Shown: positions 34,421 to 41,446 of the stretch, in pieces
Numbering within the stretch: the stretch's first letter is position 1
How the letters are laid out: each line of letters begins with the position of its first letter
Origin: Cyanobacteriota bacterium
GTDB lineage: Bacteria > Cyanobacteriota > Cyanobacteriia > Cyanobacteriales > Microcoleaceae
Direction of reading: 5' to 3'
DNA length: 41,446 nucleotides
NCBI GenBank assembly: GCA_025362325.1
Contig: JANYGO010000118.1
Location: 1-41,446, forward strand
Notes under the pieces: model-generated
What the model was told of the DNA's origin: nothing
Databases searched by the model: none
What the model saw: only the letters and a program-made list of their open reading frames with translations
Translations under genes and position numbers: made by a program

Positions 34421-34762
34421 GTGAGTGAGTTTGATCCGACTAATTTAGAGGCAGTACAGGAGCGAATACGCTTTCAAGCCGCTGCGGATGACATTCGCTT
34501 GACTCTCCACGCACAGCAAGAGATGCTTGAGGAAAACATTACACTAGATCAAGTAATTCAAGCATTAGTTAGAGGTCAACTGTTAGAAAACTATCCTCAA
34601 CATCAGCGCGGTGCTTGCTGTTTATTCGGCGGTTTTTCTCAAGATAGTCGTCCCTTGCACATTGTCTGTACTACTGTCCAACCGTTACTGATTATTATCA
34701 CGGTTTATGAGCCAAAACTGCCCAAATGGATAACTCCCACCACTAGGAGGCAATTAGAATGA
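34421..34762 (+). CDS. DUF4258 protein, probable toxin
   Basis: A 113-residue DUF4258 protein: ADDIRLTLHAQQEMLEENIT with the usual conserved HAQ.RM-like helix, then QALVRGQLLENYPQHQRG and a final strand pair ending VVYEP-like (ITVYEPKLPKW). DUF4258 proteins next to YgiT-type zinc-finger proteins are considered RelE-like toxins by family association. The start is GTG 34421. The stop overlaps the start of the downstream gene (ATGA), so the pair is translationally coupled, toxin first, as is usual for this type. Confidence 0.82.
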   Translation: MSEFDPTNLEAVQERIRFQAAADDIRLTLHAQQEMLEENITLDQVIQALVRGQLLENYPQHQRGACCLFGGFSQDSRPLHIVCTTVQPLLIIITVYEPKLPKWITPTTRRQLE

Positions 34763-34998
34763 AATGCAGTATTCAAGGATGTCCAGGTACTTATGAGGAG
34801 CGAGAAATCATTCACGCTGTTCGATACCAAGGTGAAATCGTCGTAATCGATAAAGTTCCCGCAGAGGTTTGTACATTCTGTGGCGATATTCTCCTAAAAC
34901 CGAAGACTGTTCGACAAATTGAAGAGTTACTCAAAACAACAATAAAACCTGCACGTTCAGTACCACTTTACGAGTATTCAGCATCAGGTAAACATTAG
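34759..34998 (+). CDS. YgiT-type zinc finger protein, probable antitoxin
   Basis: A 79-residue protein with a CxxxxC plus CxxC zinc site (Cys3, Cys8, Cys38, Cys41) and the YgiT signature VIDKVPAEVCTFCGD, followed by a helix (TVRQIEELLKTT). It resembles the N-terminal zinc domain of MqsA without the helix-turn-helix part. It overlaps the DUF4258 gene by 4 bp. By analogy it neutralises the upstream toxin; its ability to bind DNA is uncertain because the usual HTH domain is lacking. Confidence 0.85.
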   Translation: MKCSIQGCPGTYEEREIIHAVRYQGEIVVIDKVPAEVCTFCGDILLKPKTVRQIEELLKTTIKPARSVPLYEYSASGKH

Positions 34999-35020
34999 TA
35001 CGAAACACATTTAAAAATAA

Positions 35021-35072
35021 GGTGCGCATTGCGCACCCTACCAGTTAGAAAATAAGGCGCGCAGTGCGCACC
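35021..35072. repeat. Two GGTGCGCAxTGCGCACC hairpins
   Basis: Bases 35021-35037 and 35056-35072 are near-identical palindromes, each followed by CTAC. A third copy is at 28749-28765. They lie between the convergent YgiT and crhR genes and may form bidirectional transcription stops. Confidence 0.8.
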
Positions 35073-35079
35073 CTACTAA

Positions 35080-36552
35080 TTAGCTGTTCTGAGGAACGGG
35101 AGCAGAAACGCTCGATCCCACAGAATTGCTCGGGGCACCAGTCTTAGCCCGCTTCTTGATCAAGATTGGCTTGACGCTGTTTTCTCCACCAATCGGGGGA
35201 TCTTCTTGTTGAGCGTAATCAGCACCCATCCAAGCCGGACGGCTTTGATCGAAGGCCATTTGCAAAGCAGCAGCGGCGATCGCGTGGGGGTCGTACTCTT
35301 CGGACAACTGAGACACCAGAGGCAAGAAAGATGCCATCCGTTCGCCAGCCAAAGCTTCGCGAACTTTACCCTGCATTTTCTCCAACTGACGCGCTTCGAT
35401 TTGGGCGCGTGTCGGAATGTTTCGTACTGTCAAGCTCGATCGCACGTGGCGTTCAATCAAGCGCAGTTTCCGGCGATCAACTGGTTGAATCAGCGTGATT
35501 GCAGTTCCTTCGCGGCCGGCCCGGCCGGTACGTCCGATCCGGTGAACATAGCTTTCTACGCTATCTGGCAAATCGTAGTTAATCACGTGAGTCAAGTGAT
35601 CCACGTCCAAACCCCGCGCCGCAATATCAGTCGCCACTACCCAGCGCACTTGACATTGGCGGAACCGATGCAGCAAGCGTTCCCGCTGTGCTTGGTTCAA
35701 ATTACCGTGATACTCGTCAACGCTGTGACCTGCCGCTTGCAGTTGGCTGGTAAGTTCCGCCGCCGACTGCCGCGTCCGCACAAAAATCAGTGCAGATTCT
35801 GGGTCTTCCATTTCTAGGATTGGCTGTAGAGCTCTTGCCTTAGACCAGCCGCGAGGAATCATGTACACGCCTTGGCTGATCCGCTTCGGCGTTGCTTTTG
35901 GCTGTTCTACGGTGACGTTGACTGGGTTACGCAAATGGCGCGTTACCAATTTCCGAATGGAAGCTTCCATCGTCGCCGAGAAAAATGCCGTTTGACGATC
36001 TTTTGGTGCAGCATCCAAGATTTTTTCCACATCTTGGATAAAGCCCATGCTCAACATTTCGTCAGCTTCATCCAAAACTAGCCATTTTACCTGGTCTAGT
36101 TTCAGGCTGCCGCGGCTCAGCATATCTAGTATGCGTCCGGGTGTACCGACAACGATGTGAACACCGCGCTTCAAACGCTGCATTTGGCGATCGATCGATT
36201 GACCGCCGTACACCGTCAGAACTTGCAGAGAGCGACCCACTTTTACCGGGCCGTCGCTGCTGATGCCGCTCAAATCGCGGATGGCTTCAGTTACCTGCAT
36301 CGCCAATTCGCGAGTCGGTGTCAGCACCAATGCTTGCACCGCAGTTACATCTAAATCAATCCGCTCCAAGATGGGCAACGAGAATGCTGCCGTTTTGCCC
36401 GTTCCTGTTTGGGCTTGACCCACAACGTCGCGACCTGCTAACAGGTGCGGAATTGCTTGTACTTGGATGGGAGTAGGTTCTGTAAAGCCGAGTGTTTCCA
36501 GATGGAGAACGAGTTCTTCCGAAAGACCCAAGCCTTCAAACAATAAATTCAT
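35080..36552 (-). CDS. crhR: DEAD-box RNA helicase, CrhR-like
   Basis: A 490-residue helicase with all motifs: Q motif (GFTEPTPIQ), I AQTGTGKT (47-54), Ia PTRELA (79-84), II DEAD (161-164), III SAT (192-194), V ARGLD and VI HRIGRTGR. The C-terminal 110 residues (from about 380) are a family-specific extension rich in Gln, Ala and Pro at the end. Length and gene order (rimO upstream) match Synechocystis slr0083 CrhR, a redox- and cold-regulated helicase that unwinds and anneals RNA. The ATG is preceded by AGGAG. Upstream is a 757-bp spacer from rimO. Confidence 0.9.
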   Translation of the reverse strand: MNLLFEGLGLSEELVLHLETLGFTEPTPIQVQAIPHLLAGRDVVGQAQTGTGKTAAFSLPILERIDLDVTAVQALVLTPTRELAMQVTEAIRDLSGISSDGPVKVGRSLQVLTVYGGQSIDRQMQRLKRGVHIVVGTPGRILDMLSRGSLKLDQVKWLVLDEADEMLSMGFIQDVEKILDAAPKDRQTAFFSATMEASIRKLVTRHLRNPVNVTVEQPKATPKRISQGVYMIPRGWSKARALQPILEMEDPESALIFVRTRQSAAELTSQLQAAGHSVDEYHGNLNQAQRERLLHRFRQCQVRWVVATDIAARGLDVDHLTHVINYDLPDSVESYVHRIGRTGRAGREGTAITLIQPVDRRKLRLIERHVRSSLTVRNIPTRAQIEARQLEKMQGKVREALAGERMASFLPLVSQLSEEYDPHAIAAAALQMAFDQSRPAWMGADYAQQEDPPIGGENSVKPILIKKRAKTGAPSNSVGSSVSAPVPQNS

Positions 36553-37309
36553 TAATTCTCCTAATAACGAGTCCTTAGCCTTCTAAGTTGCCCAACTCGG
36601 ATGCGGATTTCTGCTATAAGGCAGGAACTCATTATGAGTTCTGTACGGTGCTGCGCCTGCGCGCACCTTTTTAAATAGCAATCGAGTATAGGGCAGCTCC
36701 GTCGATGGTGACTAATTTACCGATTCGACAGCCGTCTTTGATTTTGTGACATCACCGATACCAACCGCCAGCGATCGGGTTATCGACTTCCAACATTCTT
36801 AAAATAGTACATTGGACTTCCTTTGAGGTACTTGCAAGCTTTCTCTCTAGGGCATTTTATAGTGAGGATGATGACCAGCCCCACTGAACTGCACTACATA
36901 GTAGTTACAGGTTTGTTAGTTCAGGCGCTATCCCGCAATCCGTCGCCTGCGGGATTCAACAGGGGATGCAGCGACCGTTACCGCCTATCCATCTCAACAC
37001 TCTTTCGGGATACCGTTGTGGTGTAGGGCGGACGGCGAAGCAATCTCAAAATTCTCCCCGCTTATTTCTGGCTTGTTATCATCATAACTCTTTACATTCA
37101 GAAACAAAACATTAAATTCGTTAAAATTCTCGGATGTTCTGTAGAGATAACCGCACCCCTACGGGGAGCGTCGATTGCCAGAGAGGGGGTAAAAAAGTTT
37201 ACAGCCCCTTTGCTACATATCTTTGCACAATCTTGCACTAATGGTTACTTTTCTTGGACAATCTGCTAATCATTTCTGGTTGGTGTCCGGTTTTTTTCCC
37301 CACACCGTC
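36553..37309. other. 757-bp rimO-crhR spacer with several hairpins
   Basis: No supported gene on either strand. On the crhR strand it offers hairpins at 37186-37208 (GGGG..GTAAA / TTTAC..CCCC), 37156-37166 (CCCC-TAC-GGGG), 36930-36955 (ATCCCGCA..TGCGGGAT) and 36647-36667 (GGTGC..GCACC), plus ACTCATAATGAGT at about 36628-36640. In Synechocystis the rimO-crhR transcript is reported to be processed between the cistrons with small RNAs accumulating, so this spacer is the place to look for the same behaviour. A separate crhR promoter is equally possible. Confidence 0.55.
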
Positions 37310-38644
37310 TCAGGTGACAGTTCCAGCAACACTCTTGACTTGACCGTAGAGGTCATAGACATCGGCACTCGTAATTTTCACAGATACGATCGAGCCCAGC
37401 CGTGCTTCTCCTGTCACATAGACGAGTCCATCTACTTCTGGGGAAAATCGGGCGGATCTACCAATCAACTCGCCTGTCTCTGGTTGTTCTTGTTCTATCA
37501 GGACATCAACTACCTGACCGACAGATTCTTGATTCTTTTTCAATGATATAGGTTGTTGTGCCGCCATTACGGAATTTCGCCGCATTTCCATTATTTCTGT
37601 TGGTAATTGCTGAGGCAAACTGTAGGCTGGCGTTCCTTCTTCTGGCGAGAATACGAAAACTCCTACGTGATCGAATTCGTGGCGCTTGACAAATTCTAGC
37701 AAGTGTGCTGCGTGTTCGTCTGTTTCGCCGGGGAAGCCGACAATAAAAGTTGTCCGCATCACGGCACCGGGAATCGATGCTTTGAGCCGATCGACTATAG
37801 CATCATTAATCCCAGCTTGAAAAGGTCTGTTCATCGCCCGCAGAATTTCCGGGTGCGAGTGTTGCAGAGGTAAATCCAAGTATGGCAAAACGTTGGGCGT
37901 TTCGCAGATTGCCCCCACAACTTGCGGAGTCAAACCTGTAGGATAGGCGTAGTGCATCCGAATCCAAGGTACATCTACCTCGCCCAAAGCCCGAAGCAGT
38001 TCGGCTAGTTTCGGTTCGCCGTAAATATCTTTGCCGTAGTTGGTGGTAATTTGAGAAATTAGGATAATTTCCTTTACCCCTTCGGAGGCTAATTGCTTAG
38101 CTTCGGCGACAATAGATTCGATCGTCCGCGATCGTTGATTGCCGCGCAAGTGCGGGATAATACAAAAAGCACAGCGGTAGTCGCAGCCTTCAGCTATTCG
38201 CAGATAAGCGACACCTTCCGATGTTGTGCGATAACGTGGAATAGTTTCGTCGGCGATGTAAGTTGGTTCGGAAGAAACGAGAGAAACTCGATCGCCCTTT
38301 TCCACCCTTTGCATCACATCGACGATTTTATGATAATCGCCAGTGCCGACAATTGCGACGGCTTCGGGCAATTCGTCGAGCAATTGCTGCTGAAAATGCT
38401 GTGCCATGCAGCCCGTGATGACTACTTTTTTATTAGCTTCGGCCAATTCTACCAGGGTGCGGACTGATTCTTCTCGCGCAGCTTGGATAAAACTGCAAGT
38501 ATTGACGACGACGTAATCCGCTAATTCTTCATTAGAATCGACTTCATAGCCTGCTTGAGCCAGCAAGCCAATCATGTGTTCGGTGTCGATGCGATTTTTT
38601 TCGCAGCCGAGGTGAGTAAATGCGATCGTTGGCTTGGTTGCCAT
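37310..38644 (-). CDS. rimO: Ribosomal protein uS12 methylthiotransferase RimO
   Basis: A 444-residue radical SAM methylthiotransferase that modifies Asp88 of ribosomal protein S12. The N-terminal UPF0004 cluster cysteines are Cys14 (LGCEKN), Cys50 (NTCSF) and Cys79 (TGCMA). The radical SAM cluster is Cys154, Cys158 and Cys161 (GCDYRCAFC). The C terminus is the TRAM domain (about 375-440). RimO is preferred over MiaB because of the H-L-GCEKN start and the [11 protein letters not shown] and YAYPTGLT stretches. It heads the rimO-crhR arrangement conserved in cyanobacteria. The start ATG is at 38644, with no strong ribosome binding site. Confidence 0.93.
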   Translation of the reverse strand: MATKPTIAFTHLGCEKNRIDTEHMIGLLAQAGYEVDSNEELADYVVVNTCSFIQAAREESVRTLVELAEANKKVVITGCMAQHFQQQLLDELPEAVAIVGTGDYHKIVDVMQRVEKGDRVSLVSSEPTYIADETIPRYRTTSEGVAYLRIAEGCDYRCAFCIIPHLRGNQRSRTIESIVAEAKQLASEGVKEIILISQITTNYGKDIYGEPKLAELLRALGEVDVPWIRMHYAYPTGLTPQVVGAICETPNVLPYLDLPLQHSHPEILRAMNRPFQAGINDAIVDRLKASIPGAVMRTTFIVGFPGETDEHAAHLLEFVKRHEFDHVGVFVFSPEEGTPAYSLPQQLPTEIMEMRRNSVMAAQQPISLKKNQESVGQVVDVLIEQEQPETGELIGRSARFSPEVDGLVYVTGEARLGSIVSVKITSADVYDLYGQVKSVAGTVT

Positions 38645-38685
38645 GCAGTAATTAGTTGCTGTTGCGATATTTTTGAGAACGTTTT

Positions 38686-38714
38686 ATGATATCACACAAT
38701 TTGACAAGTTGCAA
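38686..38714 (-). promoter_or_regulatory. Candidate promoter of rimO(-crhR)
   Basis: On the minus strand TTGCAA (38714-38709) and TATCAT (38691-38686) are 17 bases apart, and the -10 box lies about 42 bases before the rimO start codon. The match to a sigma70-type promoter is fair. Confidence 0.45.
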
Positions 38715-38793
38715 AAGTTGTGTGGATGCGATGGGCGAATTACGCACAAAAACCAAAGAAACCGGGTTTTTGCGAGAATATTTCGTTGATTTT

Positions 38794-39146
38794 CTATAAA
38801 TTTAAAAGAATACGCAGTCTTTCCTCTACCATCATTAATGTTGTTGAAGAAACTGCGCCCCACATTTCAAAAAGCCTTTCTATACTAATTGAACGTACAT
38901 CTTCACATTTGATAAAGCTTCGTTGTCTCAGTCCTCCTTCTGGAGGGTTAACTTCAACGTGCCAGGGAATTCTCTTATCTTTAGATGTAATTGGCAACAC
39001 AACGACTAATTCCGAAGCACCCTGATTGAATAAATCTACAGATACTATCAAACAGGGACGCTTGCCAGACTGCTCGCGTCCTCGTATCGGATTCAAGTCA
39101 ATCAGCCATATATCACTTTAGAGGATGGTTTTGCTGCTGATGTCAT
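38794..39146 (-). pseudogene. mazF: MazF/PemK-type toxin gene, frameshifted near its 5' end
   Basis: The body (from about 39108 down) encodes a clear MazF fold: WLIDLNPIRGREQSGKRP, LVVVLPITSKD and SFIKCEDVRSIS. The natural start is ATG 39146, which overlaps the antitoxin stop as ATGA. From it MTSAAKPSSKVI is read, then YG and a TGA stop. The toxin body is in a different frame, and in that frame a TAA stands at 39120-39118. Removing two bases (one TA of the TATA at about 39108-39113) restores one frame, MTSAAKPSSKVIWLIDLNP. As it stands the toxin could only start at weak codons such as TTG 39096, losing its first beta strand. The lesion lies at the edge of a perfect palindrome. Expected activity is mRNA interferase; here probably inactive. 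Confidence 0.75.
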
Positions 39147-39170
39147 TCTAAACCATCCTCTAAAGTGATA
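39111..39170. repeat. Perfect 21-bp inverted repeat at the antitoxin-toxin junction
   Basis: Bases 39111-39131 are the exact reverse complement of 39150-39170, with an 18-base loop (39132-39149) that holds the antitoxin stop and toxin start. The right arm encodes the antitoxin residues DITLEDGL. The left arm covers the toxin codons that in relatives encode the Arg-Gly-Glu-Val part before Trp. The hairpin would bury the toxin start in the mRNA. Confidence 0.95.
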
Positions 39171-39388
39171 TCCCAGAGCGATCGTTCTTCAAGTTCTTCT
39201 TGCCAAGCTTCGGGGTTATTGCGTAAAGCGATGTAAGCTTGATTGGCTGTTTCTAGAAACTGTTGTCTTCGGTATTGTTCGATGGCTTGTTCGAGAACTG
39301 CTTGGATTGATTTTCCAGAACTTGCAGAGAGTTCGGCAAGGATTTTATAAAATGTATTGGCGATCGTAACTGTAGAAGTTTGATTCAT
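39143..39388 (-). CDS. Antitoxin of the MazF-type pair
   Basis: An 81-residue protein: a short N-terminal strand (TSTVTIANTFYKILAELSAS) followed by GKSIQAVLEQAIEQYRRQQF suggests a ribbon-helix-helix DNA-binding domain. The acidic C terminus (EAWQEELEERSLWDITLEDG) would wrap the toxin. This combination is common upstream of MazF toxins in cyanobacteria. The gene precedes mazF with a 4-bp stop/start overlap. It is expected to bind and repress its own promoter. The reading frame is intact although the toxin is broken. Confidence 0.82.
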   Translation of the reverse strand: MNQTSTVTIANTFYKILAELSASSGKSIQAVLEQAIEQYRRQQFLETANQAYIALRNNPEAWQEELEERSLWDITLEDGLE

Positions 39389-39422
39389 GTTAGTTTTTTA
39401 CTTACCCCAACGTTACAGAACT

Positions 39423-39428
39423 ATTATA
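39423..39428 (-). promoter_or_regulatory. Candidate -10 box of the antitoxin-toxin operon
   Basis: TATAAT on the minus strand (39428-39423) lies about 35 bases before the antitoxin ATG. No matching -35 hexamer stands 16-18 bases upstream. TTGAGG is 22 bases away, so the call is tentative. Confidence 0.35.
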
Positions 39429-39530
39429 ACTCCTATTGAATACAAATTTTCCTCAAGTGACTCGATACACCGGATGGAACTCCGAACGATTTAAAGAAAC
39501 TAAATTCATAAATAGGAAGACCAGCTTTGG

Positions 39531-40154
39531 TTAGTTCGGCAAACCAGCCAGAAAAATCTTCTCTGCCGTTAATTTCAATTCTGGAAAAGCCAACGAATCA
39601 ATCCTCTCGTTTCCCCTAAACTGTTTCACGTGATACTCCCCATCTACTAATTGGTAAACCGAAAGTGTTGGTTGTTTGGGATTACCGATAAACTTGCGAC
39701 CGCCCAAACCTAAATAATCGACAATCCAGTATTCGGGAATGCCCATTTCTTCATAGTCAGAGGCTTTGAAAAAATAATCATCCCGCCAGTTCGTGCTGAC
39801 GACTTCTACAGCCAGTCGCACCGAACACCCCATCGTGATGACGGATTCTTTTTTCCAGTGAGGTTCACTTGCAAGTGCGGCTCTATCTAGGACAATTACA
39901 TCTGGTTGGTAGCCTGATTCGTCACGGACGGGTTTAAGTAGACAGTCACCTGGAATTGAGTAGGGTAATTGCAGTTGCCTGATTTCAAAATTGATTTCAC
40001 TCCAAAGAAAACCCGTCACTTCCGAATGGTCGCCGGTTCCTAAAGGCATTTCAACAATAACTCCGTTGTGTAGTTCGTACTTATGGACAGAGTTCTCTGG
40101 ATACCAGGCAACGAACTCATCAAACGTGATTGTTTTCGATATGGTTTGGATCAT
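39531..40154 (-). CDS. Uma2 family (DUF820) protein, right-end copy 1
   Basis: A 207-residue Uma2 protein. The PD-(D/E)XK core is YQPDVIVLD (Asp), RLAVEVVSTNWRDDYFFK (Glu and Lys) and GIPEYWIVDYLGLGG. Its first 40 residues and its last 80 are nearly identical to those of the next gene (40366-41001), while residues about 41-105 differ strongly. A GAGG ribosome binding site stands nine bases before the ATG, within a 55-bp leader also shared with the other copy. The role of Uma2 proteins is unknown; a nuclease fold is established by family. Confidence 0.88.
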   Translation of the reverse strand: MIQTISKTITFDEFVAWYPENSVHKYELHNGVIVEMPLGTGDHSEVTGFLWSEINFEIRQLQLPYSIPGDCLLKPVRDESGYQPDVIVLDRAALASEPHWKKESVITMGCSVRLAVEVVSTNWRDDYFFKASDYEEMGIPEYWIVDYLGLGGRKFIGNPKQPTLSVYQLVDGEYHVKQFRGNERIDSLAFPELKLTAEKIFLAGLPN

Positions 40155-40289
40155 GTTGCGGTTTCCTCTGTCTGGTGATTAGTACGCGGAAAGCTAGAAG
40201 ATTACACAAGCACTGCCGACATTGTTGTTCGTAGTGCTTGACAAGTTTGACTGTAGCTGATATAACTTCGTCCTGACAAAACACCACTT

Positions 40290-40334
40290 GGTACAAAACG
40301 CCGATTTGTCACAAAATTGGTGTCCTTTTGTACC
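40290..40334. promoter_or_regulatory. Nested inverted repeat between the Uma2 copies
   Basis: GGTACAAAA (40290-40298) and TTTTGTACC (40326-40334) are exact inverse complements, and the inner part contains TTTGTCACAAAA. It lies just downstream of the second Uma2 stop and about 140 bp upstream of the first Uma2 start, so it could be an operator or a transcription-stop hairpin. Confidence 0.45.
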
Positions 40335-40365
40335 CCATTTGATATCCTATCGCCCCCCAGTTTTT

Positions 40366-41001
40366 CTAGCTGGGCTCGGTTGGAGGCAGACCGGCTCGAA
40401 AAATCACCTCGGCCGTCAACCTCAACTCTGGGAAAGCCAGCGACTCAACTGTGTCATCGCCCTTAAACTGTTTTACCTGATACTCGCCGTCAACCAACTG
40501 GCAAACCGATAGTGTGGGTTGTTTGGGAGTACCGATGAACTTGCGGCCGCCCAAACCGAGGTAGTCCACAATCCAGTATTCGGGGATGCCCATTTCTTCG
40601 TAGTCAGCGAATTTGAGATGGTAATCGTCCCGCCAGTTCGTGCTGACGACCTCTACAGCCAGCCGTACTGAAGACCCCATCGCGATGATGGTTTCCCTAT
40701 CCCAGCGCGGTTCTTTTGCGAGAGCTGCTTCGTCTAGGACAACTACGTCTGGCAGGTAGCCCGCCTCGTTGCGGATGGGTTTGAGCAGGCAGTGGCCGGG
40801 GATAAAGCAAGGCAATTTCAGTCGCCTGATTTCTGCGATGATTTCGTCCCTGGTTAAAGCTATAACGCGGGAATGGCGGCTGGTTCCTAAAGGCATTTCA
40901 ACAATTACTCCATTATGTAGTTCGTACTTATGGACAGAGTTCTCTGGATACCAAGCAACGAACTCATCAAACGTGATTGTTTTCGATATGGTTTGGATCA
41001 T
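40366..41001 (-). CDS. Uma2 family (DUF820) protein, right-end copy 2
   Basis: A 211-residue paralogue of the gene at 39531-40154 with the same core (YLPDVVVLDEAAL, RLAVEVVSTNWRDDYHLK, GIPEYWIVDYLGLGG). Identity is near complete at residues 1-40 and high after about 107, but the middle differs (for example HSRVIALTRDEIIAEIRRLK against HSEVTGFLWSEINFEIRQLQ). GC content is slightly higher than in copy 1. The shared leader indicates a recent segmental duplication or gene conversion. It could be co-transcribed with copy 1, 211 bp downstream. Confidence 0.88.
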   Translation of the reverse strand: MIQTISKTITFDEFVAWYPENSVHKYELHNGVIVEMPLGTSRHSRVIALTRDEIIAEIRRLKLPCFIPGHCLLKPIRNEAGYLPDVVVLDEAALAKEPRWDRETIIAMGSSVRLAVEVVSTNWRDDYHLKFADYEEMGIPEYWIVDYLGLGGRKFIGTPKQPTLSVCQLVDGEYQVKQFKGDDTVESLAFPELRLTAEVIFRAGLPPTEPS

Positions 41002-41083
41002 GTTGTGGTTTCCTCTGTCTGGTGATTAGTATGCGGAAAGCTAAAAGATGGCACAAGTCTTTTTATTAGAATATTAAAAGTTC

Positions 41084-41112
41084 TTGACATAGGAAGTGAA
41101 GTTTGCTATAGT
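41084..41112 (+). promoter_or_regulatory. Near-consensus sigma70-type promoter reading rightward
   Basis: TTGACA (41084-41089), a 17-base spacer and TATAGT (41107-41112), with an extended -10 TGC just before. This is the best promoter match I see in the window. It points away from the Uma2 genes into 330 bp with no recognisable gene before the window ends. Confidence 0.6.
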
Positions 41113-41197
41113 ATTGTGTCTATAATATCAAAATACAGATCGCGCCGATCGACTGAATCTAAAAGTATCCACAGAAGTTCTTGATACGATAATTATT

Positions 41198-41212
41198 TCA
41201 CAAATTTTGTGA
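41198..41212. promoter_or_regulatory. 15-bp palindrome downstream of the rightward promoter
   Basis: TCACAAATTTTGTGA is a perfect palindrome around a central T, about 80 bases downstream of the expected transcription start. A CACAAAA/TTTTGT motif also occurs at 40303-40317. It is a possible repressor site or small RNA stem. Confidence 0.4.
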
Positions 41213-41348
41213 TGTTTTAGCTACTCTGTTGATCCTTCGGGTGCGTCGCTGCGAGATATTTGATATAGCTCGCAGATTATAGATCCCGTGGCACCCTACT
41301 TGCTCAAAGATGGCAACAAGTCCTGTTCCTATTTTAGAATGATACACA

Positions 41349-41412
41349 GGACACGGCAGTGCCGTGTCCCTACCCAAAATAATATTGCGCAAGAAATGGC
41401 ACTGCCGTGTCC
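41349..41412. repeat. GGACACGGCA / TGCCGTGTCC hairpin repeat
   Basis: 41349-41369 is a perfect 10-bp-arm palindrome (GGACACGGCA-G-TGCCGTGTCC), and 41398-41412 is a right half-copy (GGCACTGCCGTGTCC). This hairpin repeat is frequent in cyanobacterial intergenic DNA. The 445-bp stretch 41002-41446 otherwise holds only the rightward promoter, the palindrome at 41198 and the shared Uma2 leader. Confidence 0.8.
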
Positions 41413-41446
41413 TAATTTCTTAGTTATTTGGGATTTCGCATAAGGC

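Noticed and set aside
36647-36672. Plus-strand intrinsic terminator (GGTGC..GCACC then TTTTT)
   Set aside because: No plus-strand gene precedes it; it resembles the GGTGCGCA hairpin repeat and lies in the crhR leader on the other strand.
41198-41392. A 64-codon minus-strand frame at the right end
   Set aside because: It runs through the GGACACGGCA hairpin repeat, has no family similarity and no ribosome binding site.

Overview
The window reads as a chromosomal segment of a filamentous cyanobacterium, most likely of the Microcoleus/Oscillatoria type; the genus is an inference. The grounds are the many GCGATCGC (HIP1-like) octamers, a BciB-type divinyl chlorophyllide reductase, DesC-type acyl-lipid desaturases, a rimO-crhR gene order as in Synechocystis, XisH/XisI, Uma2 (DUF820) paralogues, caspase-like and WD40 proteins, and intergenic heptamer and hairpin repeats. 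No rRNA, tRNA, CRISPR array or complete insertion sequence was recognised.

Layout. (1) 1-10 kb, mostly minus strand: a caspase/STAND-ATPase/13-WD40 protein, a second caspase-like protein, an M15 carboxypeptidase with a broken peptidoglycan-binding tail, a GH24 lysozyme/peptidoglycan-binding gene split by a one-base frameshift, and an overlapping DUF4160/DUF2442 pair. (2) 10-12.5 kb: a secreted trypsin-like protease fused to a seven-blade WD40 propeller, and a Uma2 protein. (3) 13-20 kb: a GldA/GldF/GldG-like ABC system plus a DUF4340 protein, with an Rpn/PD-(D/E)XK gene and a repeat element between the gldF-like and gldG-like genes. (4) 20-25 kb: a polyamine ABC transporter in the order potA-potD-potB-potC. 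(5) 25-29 kb: two desaturase paralogues, a divergent PLP lyase, and a hexapeptide acetyltransferase. (6) 29.5-35 kb: small accessory genes (two GNATs, DUF2237, XisH/XisI, a secreted protein, a DUF4258/YgiT pair) around bciB, separated by hairpin repeats. (7) 35-41.4 kb, minus strand: rimO followed by crhR, a MazF-type toxin/antitoxin pair whose junction is a perfect 21-bp inverted repeat and whose toxin is frameshifted, and two mosaic Uma2 paralogues.

How the parts relate. The first 10 kb combine death-protease-like sensors with phage-like wall hydrolases, but two of the four genes there show decay, so this looks like a remodelled accessory island; any functional link between the proteases and the hydrolases is inference. 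The gld-like and pot genes encode coherent transport systems. rimO-crhR links ribosomal protein modification with a cold/redox-responsive RNA helicase in other cyanobacteria.

The most informative non-gene signals are: the palindrome at the mazEF junction, best explained as a template-switch mutation that knocked the toxin out of frame; a repeat family that couples a GCC(C/T)CCACC hairpin to a variable number of TCAAC(A/T)G heptamers, seen three times and once inside a peptidoglycan-binding domain; and a near-consensus promoter near the right end that reads into sequence with no recognisable gene.
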